NCBI GenBank assembly: GCA_021613375.1
Contig: CM038720.1
Span: forward strand, 41,890,949 to 41,954,948
Direction: 5' to 3'
Source of the DNA: Megaleporinus macrocephalus
Lineage: Eukaryota; Chordata; Actinopteri; Characiformes; Anostomidae
Length of the DNA: 64,000 nt
This document shows, one piece after another, positions 1 through 45,346 of this stretch. The notes beneath the pieces are model-generated. The model made no database searches. It was given only the letters and a program-made list of their open reading frames with translations, and had not been told where the DNA came from. A program made the translations under genes and the position numbers. Position 1 is the stretch's first letter. Every line of letters starts with the position of its first letter.

Positions 1-14932
<14,932 letters not shown>

Positions 14933-15744
14933 AAGAGGACACCGAGCGAGAGGAGAGCGAGGGATGAGAAGACCTAGTGGGCAGCCTACTGGCCCCTGTT
15001 CAGCTGGGAGATTTCCTGCTGACCTGTGCTCCGCTGGTCCACTGCGAGGTTTGTGGAAACGCAGAGCGTATCAACGTTCTGGAACGGAGCGTCGGACCGA
15101 GCGAAAAGATGAACATAAGACTTCTCTCTGTTGTAACCTAGATCCTTAGGATTGTTTCTTTTGCTCCCCCTCCCACATATGATGATGATGATGATAGGTC
15201 GCCTGAAGTTCTCCTGTTGGCAAACTGTGAACACAAACAAACATGACCACGAAACCCACGAGCACCACCGTAGACTGAAGAGAGCGAGTCTCCTGCATTT
15301 ACCCTCAAAAGACTCCTTTCAGACGAACCGCCAAACAGTACCAATGCTTTTACTACCCTTTTAGTTTGTGGGGCTTGGGGGGGGCCTTGGCCTTGTCTTT
15401 GTAAATATGGAATTTGTCCTCACTGCAGCCAGGGAGGTCCTCACTATGAGGGGGGAGAGCTTACGTTCCTGTATTCCCCACCACCACCCCAGTATGGATG
15501 GTCCCATCACCTTTAATTTAATGACCTGCTGTATGTATAATAATAACAACGTGTATTAATAATGACATGACGACGGTGACGGTGAGATGAGTCAGCCAGC
15601 CAGCCAGCACGTGTGGAGGTGACGTCCCATCAGAAAGCGAGCTCCGGTTTCCTCTTTGTATATTTGGTAACTGTTTTGTCATATATGTACATAAAGTGAT
15701 GGCTAGGACAGACAGGCATGTACGAGGGACTTCAAGGAGTAAAG

Positions 15745-15750
15745 AATAAA
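15745..15750 (+). terminator. candidate proximal polyadenylation signal of nbea
   Basis: AATAAA in an A-rich stretch about 810 nt after the stop codon. Confidence 0.4.
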
Positions 15751-16731
15751 AAATAAAAAAAGAGAAAAAAGAAAAAGTAACCCTCTCTCACTCACACACA
15801 TTTGCTGATTATTTATGATTCTGAAAAATAATGTTAAAAGTTTTTGTAATGGCACTTTGCACCAATAACATGCCGTAATTTATTAGTGTAACGATCTTAT
15901 TTTTCGACAGACCACACATTTAGGCCCATCCCCCCCTCATTGTATGAGTTGTGCATCGATGTTTGTTGTATTTGATCAATATTGAAATCATGTGTGATGA
16001 TTATGTTGTACAACCACAACCACAGTAAGCAATATCATAACTTTGTAGCCAGGAGGGAATTAAAAATCATATAGCTTTTGAGGAGGGGAAGCTTGGTTTA
16101 TACGAGTATTAAGCTATTTAGAATACATTATACACTTAAATATGAAGCCGTTTCTTTTCTTTCTGCCCCTCATCCTCCTAAAATAATACTTTAAAAAAAT
16201 ATTTTTGGATCTACAGTATGATTCTACAATCTAATGTATCCATGTTTTCTTGCAAAGTTGTAAATGAGTCACAGTTAAGAGAAAAAAAGACATGAATAAT
16301 AATAAATTATGCAAAGAATCTGTTGATTTTCGCCTGGTCATTGGCTGTGTATATGACAGACAGAGGCGTAGGTGAGTGGTTAGTACTGTACATTCGATTT
16401 AATTTGTACATTTTGCTAAATATTTTTGTTCTTTCATTTTGTGTGGTGAATCTGATCATTGCATATGTTTAATTTATTCTTTTGTGTATTGTTTGTAGAG
16501 CGGAGAGGTACAGTTATTGGTGAAAAAGTTAAACGAAGGACATTTTATTTAGAGTTAAAAATCTTAACTGATGAACTCGGGCCCCCATCTGCTGTTTCAT
16601 GCATTTGCTGCAACTTGAATAAGCCAGAAACCCACAGGAGGTGTCTCTTCAACTGTTTAAATATTAATTCATGCCAATATATAAAGATCAATAACTGTAA
16701 AATAAAATTGTTTCCTTTTTGTCGTATTTAC

Positions 16732-16737
16732 AATAAA
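16732..16737 (+). terminator. candidate distal polyadenylation signal of nbea
   Basis: AATAAA, the last of a cluster (another at 16701), followed by a T-rich stretch about 30 nt on. Confidence 0.5.
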
Positions 16738-16795
16738 ACCAACCAAAACATCCCTTTCAAGTGTCGCTTCTTTTTTTTGTGTATTTTATATTAAA

Positions 16796-17168
16796 AGCTA
16801 AATTTTTTCTTGATATATTGAACTTGAGCTCCAGTTTGAAGAACAAAGTTAGGTTCCAGATTTCTCCTGGACGCCCCAGACATTGTATGAATGTGTTCAG
16901 TTCCTTCAGCAGCAAATCTTGATTTATCTTAATGAAGTACTGAGCAGTCAAAGCAGGTATTAGATGAGAACTGATAATAATACTGGGTTGTTTAGGAGAA
17001 GCTTGGAAAGGGTTAAATAAACACACTGACGTATGAAAAACACTACTTACTCTATTAATACTGATTAATATTTAATAATAAAGTAGTTACTGAGTAAATA
17101 AAAACTTCCTGAAAATAATAGCATTTTAATTTAATAAAGTCTCCAAGTGACTAAAACTGTACAGTACG
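16796..17168 (-). mobile_element. Tc1-like non-autonomous element, copy 2 (reverse)
   Basis: Minus-strand copy of the 6.6 kb element: gagctccagtttgaagaaca, ggttccagatttctcctgga and cgccccagacattgtatgaa, then a single 51-bp unit near 17040-17090. It ends at ctaaaactgtacagta. It begins immediately after the inferred end of nbea. Confidence 0.75.
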
Positions 17169-17642
17169 GTTTATCACAACTACCAGACTATTTTAACTAT
17201 GTTCCCTCATCTCAGCTTCATTATGATCATGACTATCTCTGTCACAACCATCAATTTTAGATGTAAATTTTAAAGCTAGAAGTGGCCATATTAGCTGATC
17301 TTGTTTCCTGGCTGTGTGTGATTAATACTGGTTATACAGTCAGAGTGATACACTCCACGATTGTAGCTACATTACTCAGCACTGACCTAGAAGTATGAAT
17401 GACCTGCAATTATGTAGTAACTGTGAGTTAAGTGCAATAAAAATGAAATTTTTTTTTATTGCTAAGTAGTCAAAAGAGCCTATATTTATCCAGCATGTCT
17501 GACACTAAACAGGAACTGCAAATCAGGCATTATAATAACTGTCACACTACTGAAGGTGGAACGGGAAAATTCAATTAGCTTTAGATGTTTTTGCACTCAA
17601 ACTGAACACTAAAACCAACATTCAGGGTCTGTCTCAAACCCT

Positions 17643-17850
17643 AGTGAGTGTGTAAGTAGGCTGTCTAGGTAGTGAGTGTGTAAGTAGGCTGTCTAGGTAG
17701 TGAGTGTGTAAGTAGGCTGTCTAGGTAGTGAGTGTGTAAGTAGGCTGTCTAGGTAGTGAATGTGTAAGTAGGCTGTCTAGGTAGTGAGTGTGTAAGTAGG
17801 CTGTCTAGGTAGTGAGTGTGTAAGTAGGCTGTCTAGGTAGTGAGTGTGTA
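17643..17850 (+). repeat. 28-bp tandem repeat, about 7-8 copies
   Basis: Unit tagtgagtgtgtaagtaggc + tgtctagg repeated almost without change. It sits inside a region (about 17620-18270) whose ends ggtctgtctcaaac and gggacagtctac suggest a degenerate hAT-like non-autonomous element; that wider assignment is weak. Confidence 0.9.
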
Positions 17851-18330
17851 AACAGATTACTGAGACGCTCTAGTTAGAGAGAGACTGCGTCACCGCTTGT
17901 TCTCGCCCACTGCAGCACGACACCGGTGGTTTAGCTGGTTGCTAAGAGACCAGCCGGCATCCAAAACAATAGCCCGAGGCTTAAAACTCCACTAGCATAA
18001 ATGCTAATGTGTGGAGTATAAAGTGTAAATGGTGAAGGACTCGTTACAGAGTTGATAATAAAATACTGTTTTGTGTGATTATATGACCAGAAACTCATTA
18101 AAACTCCAGAGAATCAAAATAACTTACATTTTAAAACCACTTCACTGCTCCTAGATTAGCCTGCAGTGCATCATGGGATTGCTTTAGTGGCTGAGGAAGC
18201 GTTCGGTACTTCTTTAAAATCAGGTCTAAATAAGGTTCCTCAGTAGCAGCATGTTTAAGGTATGTAAGAATTGGGACAGTCTACATGTCGGGAGCGCATG
18301 GAGTGGAGGAGATGGAGGCAGTGTGTGATA

Positions 18331-18411
18331 AACAGAGTGGAGGAGACGGAGGTGAAGAACAGAGTGGAGGAGACGGAGGTGAAGAACAGAGTGGAGGAGA
18401 CGGAGGTGAGG
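18331..18411 (+). repeat. 27-bp tandem repeat, 3 copies
   Basis: Unit aacagagtggaggagacgga + ggtgaag. Its length is a multiple of three, so the frames stay open, but there is no sign of a gene. Confidence 0.9.
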
Positions 18412-19189
18412 AGATATCAGGAGAGAAAAGATACAAACAGAACATCACAGTAGATGTTGGAGGTGGTGCTGATGTGATGAAGAGAGGTTTGAGCTGAACT
18501 GAAAGATGAGCTGATATCGAGCAGCAGATTAAGAACCACCAAGAAAACAAACCACCACATACTAAAGTGTTGAGCTACAACTGGTGTGTTGGCGGTTGAT
18601 GGTCTCGATACCGAGGAGCTCCACAACGTCTGTGGTTTGGTTTTCTTTTACTGTCCTGTGGATCAACCAGCACCACACACTCGACTCCGCCCCTCTCGTC
18701 ATTAACGTTAGCATTTATTTTACATTATACATACACACACTACTCCATATTACATTTTATAATATATTTAGCAAAATATAAATATATAGCCTTAAACACG
18801 ATTACTTATTGTTATAGGTCCATTCATGTAACATGTAATTTCTAATTTCATTGAAAGCAAAAAAAGGAAACAGTTCTACTATTTGTTTTGCGCTTTAAAA
18901 AAAGAATGAAAAGCAGGAAACTGGGTGCTTTTGATCATGGCGTGTTCTTAATGTAACATTTTTTATGAACTGATAAACCGAATCAAAAAAAGGAAAACGA
19001 ACAACAGCTTGCATTTTATTTATAACGTAGAAACAAAGCTTCGACCTAAATTCTCCTTCAGCTCTACTAAACCTACTCAGGGTGGGTTATTTTGATGGGT
19101 AAATGTGGGCGGGGCTAAAGCACGCGCTCCAGCATGTTTAAGGATGATGGTCTACGATTTTTTTTACCTTGTGCACTTGCAGAACAGCT

Positions 19190-19260
19190 ACTGGATGCCT
19201 TGGATTTGCCTCTGGGATCAATAAAGTTTATTTTTATCTACCTACTTACCTACCTAACTA
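19190..19260 (+). mobile_element. LINE 3' tail fragment (L2/Rex-like)
   Basis: ttggatttgcctctgggatc then aataaagtttatttttatct and a decayed tacctacc tail. This matches the common fish LINE 3' end (gaatttcc-ctcgggat-aataaagta-tctatc). Confidence 0.6.
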
Positions 19261-19659
19261 TTTTAAACTGAAGTGGTAAAACTTTATCGTGCAGCTTAAC
19301 CAATGGTGTGCAGCACATGCTTTAGCTCCGCCCACATTCACATCAAAATATCCGTCTTGTTTTAGGAGAGCTTATAGAGAATTCAGGCTGAAGTTGTGTG
19401 TCTACATCATAAACGAAACAAGACAATCTTAGTTTTACTATTTTTGATTCAGTTCACGAGTACATACAAAAAAAATCTAAATTTAGAACATCCACAAAAA
19501 TTCCATGTTCATTCTTTCATCGAAATCCGAAACCAAACTACTTTTCCATTTCTGTTTATTGCAGAGGTCACTAATAGACGATGTCCAATGTGGACTGAAA
19601 CTACTGAGAAGGATTTAATTCTGACAGTGTTTAAATAAAGAGGCGGAGCTTTTCATGAC

Positions 19660-20170
19660 TTTACGGTATACAGACTTTGTGGTGCACCAAATGTGCTCCT
19701 CAGCCAATCAGATCGGTGCAGATTCAGGAGTGTGGCGTGCATACATGTGAGGTACGAAGCGAGAAGCAGCAGTCAGAGAATAAAACAACGTCAGAGAATA
19801 AAGTGGGAGAAAGAATAAGGTGCTGTAATAAAGAGAAGCGGAGGCGAAGAGCAACTGTTGAAGCAGGGATGGAGAATCGGAGAACAAAGCGAGTCGGAAA
19901 AAGAATAAGACGTGACACAAACAACGGTGATCTGCAAAGTTTGCACAGAGTTGGTTCTTACGTCGGACGGTAACAGGCCAAACCTTTTCAGCCACTTAAA
20001 ACGGCCACATCCCAAACAATACGCTGAAAGCCGAGTAGCTACACCGCAGCTAGCAGAGGCTAACGCTACAGTCAGCCCAAAACAAACAACACTAACACGG
20101 GCATTTGAGAGCGGTAGTCCATATGAGAAGACAAGTAAGCGATGGAGGGTTCTAGTGTGCTTTTAGGACT
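19660..20170 (+). mobile_element. hAT-type transposon fragment with BED zinc-finger remnant
   Basis: An open stretch at 19912-20166 encodes a BED-finger pattern: CKVC, then NRPNLFSHLKRPHPKQY with the HxxxxH pair. The translation ends soon after, with no RNase-H-like catalytic region, so it is a fragment. Known family: BED fingers open hAT and ZBED transposases. A domesticated ZBED gene is unlikely given its small size and lack of partner exons. Confidence 0.6.
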
Positions 20171-20903
20171 AGGATTAGGAAAGGCTAAGCTAGCGTTAGC
20201 AGCAGTAAAGCTAGCTGAAGGTGGTGCTGGAGAGCTGATGTCCAGCGCGGTGGTGATTTTCTCTAAACACAAACTCTAAACTCTCTTTCTCTCTGCTGAC
20301 ACTGTCTAGATAACTTAGTTCCATCATGAGTAGCGACAGGTCACAGGCTCGTACGGTCTTCTCTGGTTCAGACCAAATTTGTGTACGTGTGCGTTTGATT
20401 GACGGCTACTCTGCTTGTCCCGCCTCTCCTTATACACCGAAGTAGTTATGATTGGATGTTTTCCTAACTTGTCCCCGCCTTTTACAAAACTAAATCAGTT
20501 CTGATTGAATGTCGTCCCTGCCAAACATGTTCGTCTTGTTTTTATTCGTTGACTAAAGTGTCAATCAATTTCATCATAGTTTTTATCCTTTCTGTAGATT
20601 TTATTTAGTTATCGTCTCGTTTTCGACATGAAAAAAAGGTTAGTTGACAAAAACTATGACGAAAATTGTCCGTAATACGAGTTACCCCGCAGCAAATACT
20701 TCTCCAACACTGCCATGACACGGATGTACTCCGAATGTTGTGCCAACATAGAAAACATTATATAAAACGGATTTAAGTCGGACGGTTCATTTCATCAATA
20801 ATTGGAAACTCAGTAGCGCGACTCTTTAAACTACATATTTTCCAGATCATACAAGTGAGCTTATTGCACAGGGCTTAAGACATTCTTGACTGCTGGGGAC
20901 ACA

Positions 20904-20977
20904 CACATACATACATATATATATATATATATACATACACACACACACACACATTATATATATATATATATAAAATA
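20904..20977. repeat. (TA)n / (CA)n compound microsatellite
   Basis: Alternating runs of TA and CA with short breaks. Confidence 0.9.
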
Positions 20978-21537
20978 AAGTAATAAAAAAGAAAAAGATC
21001 CAAAATTGTAAAAAAACTTTGATTCTAACTCGTCAGCAAAACGAAACAAGATGTTTGAACCAGACTTAATCCACTGTTTAGATTACCTTCCTTGAAAATT
21101 ATGCAAATTAGTGCATATTTAATTAGCTACTGAAACATAACATTGCAGAAAACTTGTAACAGGAAATAAATTGTCTTAACGAAAGTAATGAACTGGGATA
21201 GTTTGAAGGTGACTGCTAGGTAAAATTATTTCCTATTTACTTGCAGTGTCCTGCTTTCAATTAGTTCAGGTTTGACAAAATAAACCTGAAATCTTAGCTG
21301 CGTGTTGAAGCCTGTACTTACCGGGTTGAGATGAGGAGCACCGTTTAAAAGCACTGAAGCTCCGGTTCCGGTCCAGTTTAATACCTGAACTGCTGACCCA
21401 GCCAGCAAACACTTGTTGCACTTTGCCTGACGTTGAGACTTGGTTGAAAAGTGAAAGGTCCCATTTTTTGACAGCAGCTGAGATGAAAAAAAAAATCTGT
21501 TTTAATGAACCTTATTTTTCCTGATTTAATAATAACA

Positions 21538-21575
21538 GTAATAATAAATAATAATAATAATAATAATAACAATAT
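21538..21575. repeat. (AAT)n microsatellite
   Basis: Imperfect AAT repeat in the spacer. Confidence 0.85.
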
Positions 21576-21814
21576 CATCCATCAAAAAAGCAAAAATAAA
21601 ACTGTAGTGAGGGGGGATGCAGGAGGTATTTACATCTTAAATGTAATAGAAAAACAGAATGTTCCCACAATTTACACTATCAACTAATCCTACCTGTGGT
21701 ATTTATGCAGCATTATTTTAAACCAAGGTAGCACAGATTCACAGATCTGCGCCGCGGTAGGACGTTTCGACAAGGTAGGACAAATAGACAGAACACCGGT
21801 CTGAGCTACAAACA

Positions 21815-22430
21815 AGCCAACATAGCAAACCCTGCCGGAGCCTCAGAACCTCAACTTCTCACAACCGAACAGTACCAGTACAACTGGTTATCTCTGACAA
21901 ACTACCTCAGCGCTAGCACTAGCCGCTAACGGAAACCCGGTGTTGTGCCGAATTCTGCACCCCCGCCAGGAAAAGCACCCCCTCTCGGGAGCGCGCACGC
22001 ATCGTCTTCTTGGCTTTAACTTTACTTAGAAAATAGAAATACCCAAGATACTGTTCTAAGCTACGCTGACTCGTAAGAAATAATGAAAAAACAATCATGT
22101 CACCTGCACCCCCTTCCTGGTGGGGGTGCCAAATTCGGCACAACACCGGCGCTAGCATTAATCGCTACAGCTTCAACATAACCGGCCGCAAACAACACGC
22201 AACGCCTACCTATCGATCTAATTTCCAATCAAACGGACCGATCGAACTTTACATTACAAACCCAGATGGAGCCTCAGAACCAAACTTATCTCCACTGCTG
22301 GTCAGGCTAACACTAACAAACTACCTCAGCGCTAGCATTAGCCGCTAACGGAAACCTAGCTTCAACTTAACCTGCGACAAACAGCACGCGCTGCCTACCT
22401 GCCAGTCTAACCTCCATTTCAATTATTTCA
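21815..22430 (+). repeat. tandem duplication interrupted by a MITE
   Basis: Two diverged copies share gagcctcagaacc, caaactacctcagcgctagc, gccgctaacggaaacc, gcttcaac-taacc and gcctacct. The first copy carries an extra 211-bp inverted-repeat insert (21938-22148). Confidence 0.7.
21938..22148. mobile_element. 211-bp MITE with inverted ends CGGTGTTGTGCCGAATT
   Basis: The left end CGGTGTTGTGCCGAATTCTG mirrors the right end AATTCGGCACAACACCG. Inner arms also pair (caccccc against gggggtg). The sister duplicate lacks it, which marks the insertion. Confidence 0.82.
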
Positions 22431-23821
22431 ATTAAACTTTAGTCAAACACGTTTCTGTGTTTATAAATATATATAATTATTTAAATACTGACCCGGTCCA
22501 GGTGTGTCTCACTGCGCGCTCTCGATCCGTTTTCTTCAAACTGCGCTCGCGCTTCTCCTCCACCTGCCCAGCCAATCACCTGCAGCCGTTCTGACTCAGC
22601 CAGAACGAGGCTCAGCACTTCATCACCCAGTGTGCAATAAAACAGTGGAACAATAAATTAAATAATCGATTAATAATCAGTAACGTAATACGTTATTTAT
22701 AGGATGGATTTAATCATATTTAGTTTGATATTGCAGGAGCTGCTACAGACACAGCACGTACTGGCCCTTTAAGAGCTCACTGAGGGAGACGGGCACGCGC
22801 AGCAGTGAGTTCAGCTTCGTTTCCCGCCTTATTTTATTTTACTTTATTAAAAAAGTCTCGTTCCTCAAAATTCAAACAATATTAATATGTTTAGGTTTTT
22901 GAACATCAGTGATTATACATATACATATGTAAAAAAAAATAATAATATTAAATACTTATTTTCATGGCTTTATGTGGTCCGACTCTAGCGTTAAGAGGTC
23001 CATTCGAGATAATAAAGATAATAAACTCCAAATTTTTGCCAGATCTGTTTCTACGATCACACAACAGCTGTTTTCTACTTGAGACGTGTTTGTGTTTTCA
23101 CTGCATTCACACTTAATTAACACATAACTGCAGTGACTCACGTGCACACCTTCTATAAACCGTGGCTACGTCATTACTTCAGCAGGTTTTATAGGGATGA
23201 GAGAGACGCTGGCAGAAGTTGTGCAGTTCAGTAACTGCATTGCAGGGGCTTTTTTTCAATTTAAGGTATATTTTTAGGACATAATATTTATATATTTGCA
23301 TATATTTCTGATGACTCCTGTAGCTCACATGTGGTCCAGTTCCATGTTTTCCCTTCATGTGAGCCACATGGTTAACTAATGATCGTGAATCAGAGCCTAA
23401 CTAGTGTTATAGATTCTCTGAAACCCCACAATAAATAGAAATTGATCCAATGGCCAGTCAGATCTGTCCCTGCTCAGTGTTGTGGATCCTCATACTGTTA
23501 CACTTAAGCACTGGCGATTAGGCAAACATGATATTTGGGGATTTTCATTAAACATAGAAAACATGTTTTTCTGGAATTCATAAACAGGTTGTAATGAAAA
23601 ATCTAAAATACTGATTACATTCCCTTTTTAATTCAGTGCTTTGTGATTGCACAACTAGTGGAAGTACAGGGTATTTCTAATGAAGATGATTTTGAGTGTC
23701 CTAAGATATCGTTCACTGTTGTACCTATTTGCTTCCTGTGAGTCCAGTATTATGAGTTCTGTGTGTTTTAAGGCATGTAGAAAACCGGCCTTAGTTACAG
23801 TAAGAGACCATGTCTTATGTC

Positions 23822-23930
23822 TTAAAGGGGAAGTCCACCAATTTCCTATAAATGTAACATAATTTAACATACACAAAACTGTAGTTAACAATGTAAACGC
23901 ACACACGGTGCCCCTGAAATCTTGTTACTA
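23822..23930. mobile_element. TTAAAGGGG terminal fragment (T2/Kolobok-like)
   Basis: Starts TTAAAGGGGAAGTCCACCAA. Only one end was found. Tentatively grouped with the TTAA-flanked MITEs at 33.9, 36.0 and 47.3 kb. Confidence 0.4.
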
Positions 23931-24109
23931 CATGGAATGGTTTGATATACGCTGCCTGAGACATTGTTTCATGGTAAAGCTGTGACTTAAAATTTATTTT
24001 AATCCATTCATGATGGAGGGATAAAGTGGGGCATTGTGAGGCAAAACAGTTCCCAAAGAAAATGTATTATTTTTAGATTTATGCCTATTTTCTTTTTATT
24101 AACACTGCC

Positions 24110-24340
24110 ATGTATCATCACTGTCCAAATAAAAACATCTCCAAAATAGCAAGTTTACAGAAGAAAGCCAAAAACTGTTGAACTGACATTATAAGTCAAT
24201 GGAAGTATTTCTCTTGGTCCATTTATGATCAAATTTTAATTGATGATGCAGAAAAATGCTGATGATGCAGAAAAAAATGCCAAAAATGTAGATACATGTT
24301 TTTCTTTGGACAGCGACAATATAAGCGGTGTAAGAAAATA
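24110..24340 (+). repeat. ttggagcatttc family, copy 2
   Basis: catcactgtccaaataaaaa, catctccaaaatagcaagtt and tacagaag, then agtcaatgga and ttggtccattta, in the same order as at 42.7-43.0 kb. The core ttggagcatttc itself is worn away here. Confidence 0.65.
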
Positions 24341-24607
24341 TCTAAATATTGGGATATTATGTTTAGTGATACTGTATCGATTCTTAAAAACACAGTATTG
24401 ATACACGGATTCCTGGCAGACAGTGAATCAGTGTGTTGTATTTAAACCTCTGACCACTAGATGGCAGTGTTGTAATCCATTTTCAGCTCCACTCCAACAT
24501 AAACAAGAAGCATAAGGGCGCAGTGCTATTATAAACACTGACAAACCTGTTCATACAGTGGTGTGTTTTAATAGTAGGATTTGAAAAGTTGCTGTATATC
24601 ACTTTGC

Positions 24608-24648
24608 TTATATATATATCAATATATATATATATATATATATATATC
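24608..24648. repeat. (TA)n microsatellite
   Basis: TA run with one interruption. Confidence 0.9.
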
Positions 24649-26189
24649 AATAACTCAGAAGACGTGTAGGTTCACCGGTGGTTTGATATTTGTGTTGTAG
24701 ACATGGATAACCCTGGTTACCATGACCACCACTATAAAGAAAACAGCATCTACAATAAGACACTTTGTGTTGAACCACTTTGAATGACTTCGTTTACATC
24801 TACTACATCAGGCAGACATTTAACGGCAAACACACACAAAGACAAGCCACACGTTTCCGTGGTTATTTTACAAGACTTTATTTGCTTCGGTGTGACAGTT
24901 TGCCCCAACCAGGCACACAATAAAGTTGATTCCATACTGCCAGGTAATATCCATCACGGCAGCTAATAGTGGTGCAAATTATGTAAATACAAGTGAAACC
25001 GGTCTAGCAATGCCTGTGGAAGTACACAAAACTTTGTTTTGGTCTGGTTCTTTTTTTTCCAGTATGTTGAATGAGCAGAAGCAGTTAGGGTGAATCCTTA
25101 AAGCTGTGTCACTGTCAGTTCTGGAGCAAATGCAGGTTATATATTTGCAGATAAACATTCGCCTCGTACACGTTCGCCGACTGTTTCTCATCTGCTTGTC
25201 ACTGTAGCATTTATCTGTGGTACATGGCACAGCCTTCAGCTTCCAAGTCTCAGATTCCAATTTATTAATAAAAAGAAATCAGTTTGTGGTTCAGGCTTTT
25301 AATAGGTGGACACTGGAATGTTAACGGTAATGTTATGACGGTATTGCGTTGTGAACAATCCTCTAACCTTATGATGAGGGTATGCGGGAACGTAGAGAGG
25401 TGCGCCAAGTCCGCCCATACTAGGGCCCAAGTGACGAAACCTGTCCCCTAAAAGTGGGTGGAAGGGGGTAAAATTACTGACTGACATTAGCCAATAAAAT
25501 CTTATTCTGCTTTTGGCTGTCAGTCGTTAGCAGCTGCGAATCGCCACAATGCACAAGTTCTCCGGACAAAACATTAGTCACCTTGCGAGTTTAGGGTGGT
25601 AGTAACTTCACGCTCCTGCAGATGGCGCTACAAGAGGGTGACATAGCTATAAATACCTGTGACAGGATTCAAAGACTGAAAGTAGCTAATACAGTGCAGG
25701 GAATGTCTGGTGATGAGCAGGGAATGACAAAGAGTGACTGTATTGGGGCCACAGTGTGAAGGAAGTAGCTAAATTTGCAGGTATATGGAAGCATGTGGTC
25801 ATACGGGTCACCAGCAGTAGCAGAAATCCCAGCCTACAGGAAATTCCCGCCAGAAGGGATGGACAGGGATCGCCAGCGTGTGAACAAAAATCACTTCCAG
25901 GAAAGAACTGCTTCTAGAAGTCAATGCAGGTTCTTCACACCAATATCTCTCCACAGGGAACCACATACCCTGAACTTATGGAGCAGAGAGGCAGGCAAGA
26001 GGCCTCAGTTCTGCTCACAAAGTCACCCAGTTAAAGTTACCGTGGATGAAGATACACAAAAACTGGACTGTCCATACCTGGAGACGTGTCAGATGAATCT
26101 AGTTTCTGTCTGTATGTGGTGCTGGGTCTCAGGAGGTCTTTAGTGAAGACTGATGGTGTGCTAATGGTGTGGTTCAGGCTGGAGGAGCT

Positions 26190-26605
26190 CTGTGATGTTC
26201 TTTGGTTGAGGTGACAGTAACTTGGACCACACTGAGCTTCTGGACAACCAGGTTTGGCCCTTCTGCTCTTCTTCTTACTGAAGAACATAACATGCCTATC
26301 CTTGTATTCCAAGATGACAGCTCTCACATTCACAAGGCTGCAGATGTGACTGACCCGTACATTCAGGAGTGTTCACACATCTGGACTGACCCCCATAATC
26401 CCCAGATTTGGACCATCTTGAATATCTGTGGGACGACCTGGAGCAGCGAGTAAAGGCATCGGCGCAATTCTTGGATGCAAGAGTGGCTGAACATTGATGT
26501 CGCCAAATAAGATCACAGCTGTTCTTCGTGTTTGTGGAGGTGTTAGACATTGTTAGGTACGTTTCAGTCACAGGTGACTAATTTTTTGTCCGGTGAGCTT
26601 ATATT
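26190..26605 (+). mobile_element. Tc1/mariner transposase remnant
   Basis: A shifted frame reads VFQDDSSHIHKA, the second-aspartate motif of a Tc1/mariner DDE domain. About 35 codons on, in another frame, are the NLWDDLEQR-like words (ctgtgggacgacctggagca). The right end ctaattttttgtccggtgag is transposon-end-like. Frameshifts make it dead. Confidence 0.6.
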
Positions 26606-27852
26606 AGAGAAACGCCAACATGTTATCTTCAGGGTTACCCATTTATACGTATCAGTGCTCAGTCTACGAAACCTTCACCAATACCGACAAATCTATAGAA
26701 TCTATGGATTTCATTGGGTGATCAGTGCATCATTCAGGAATGAGTCCCTGCTCACTTCGTCACTTCCTCAGTTCAAACCCTGAATCTTCTCTGCACTGAA
26801 TTATCGTTTGGATCTCATTTGCACAGTCACGCGCTGTAATCTGACAATCTCTCGGACACGAGCCGCTGCCTTTGTGCTTATGTTCGACACACGTACAGCT
26901 GAACAGTGACGTATGTGATTGCTATGTTCTCTAGTTAAGTTAAAGAAATATATTGTTGATATCAAAATAATTGAAATCATATTATTTACACTGATTACAA
27001 AACAAAACAAAAAAACGGTCCCCATCTTATGCGTGAGCATGCTCTCTGCGCCAGATAGCACCTTCAGCTGCAGATTTGGGAAGGAGAGCGGAAAGTGCGG
27101 AGAGAGGGATCTTACCACTGGAACGAGGAGGGAGCATTATTGCGAGGAGGCTCAGAGAGGTTTTCACGCGGCCGACACAAGAGGCTGTCTGTTGCCTGGA
27201 CTGGGCCCTCAGATCAGAGGCCTCTGCACAGAAGTAATGGACTGCAGTTGCTTCAAGCAAGCTCTAATTGAAAATGACTAATCAATAATCAACCACCTGC
27301 CAATCCGCAACGCCGGCTGGAACAATCAGCAAGACTGGACCCGGAGATAAATGAAATCAACGTGGCGGCGCCTGCGGGAAGCTTCCATCGACCGAAGAAA
27401 CACAAATCTGTCTAAAGTTAAATAATAAAAATGCATACAATGCGTATAAATAAATATTACAATGGAGTGAAATAATTCAAAGGATTCCCCCCCAGTCCTG
27501 ACACACTATGTTCACGTCTTGCAGGTGTGACAGGACACCTACACCGTCGCTTTGCAGAACAGCTTCAGTCCTGTCCTTCCACTCTGCTGCGTTCTGAATC
27601 CTCATAAACCCTGCTTTTCTCCATCTGCGTCCCTGTCCCTGCAGCTCTGGATGTGGGAGCCGGGGGAGCGGACAGTCTGAGCGGAGCGGGCAGAAAAGTC
27701 TTCAGACTCAGGCGTAGAGGTGGCTGGGGCTGGGGAGAGTGCAGGGCAGCAGCCAGGGTCAAAGATGTACAGCTGGAGAGCGGAGCGAAGACTGGGGGCC
27801 GGGAACAGGGCGGGGAGGCTACAGGATGGCTGGGTAATCCGTGGCGCCGAGC

Positions 27853-45346
<17,494 letters not shown>

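Larger units (their letters stand above)
14933..16757 (+). other. nbea: nbea 3' untranslated region
   Basis: Follows the TAA without further splice signals. It is AT-rich downstream, largely free of recognised repeats, and contains several AATAAA hexamers (15745, 16301, 16701, 16732). The end is placed about 20 nt after the last hexamer, just before a Tc1-like copy begins. The boundary is inferred. Confidence 0.65.
16758..27600. other. convergent intergenic spacer nbea/dclk1
   Basis: About 10.8 kb between the 3' ends of the two genes. It holds degenerate transposons and tandem repeats (listed separately) and unique-looking AT-rich DNA. No intact gene was recognised. The dclk1 3' UTR must occupy part of the right side, but no convincing minus-strand AATAAA close to the stop could be fixed. 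Confidence 0.6.

Noticed and set aside
25775..26143. 122-codon plus-strand frame in the spacer.
   Set aside because: It precedes a frameshifted Tc1/mariner remnant and shows no independent domain.
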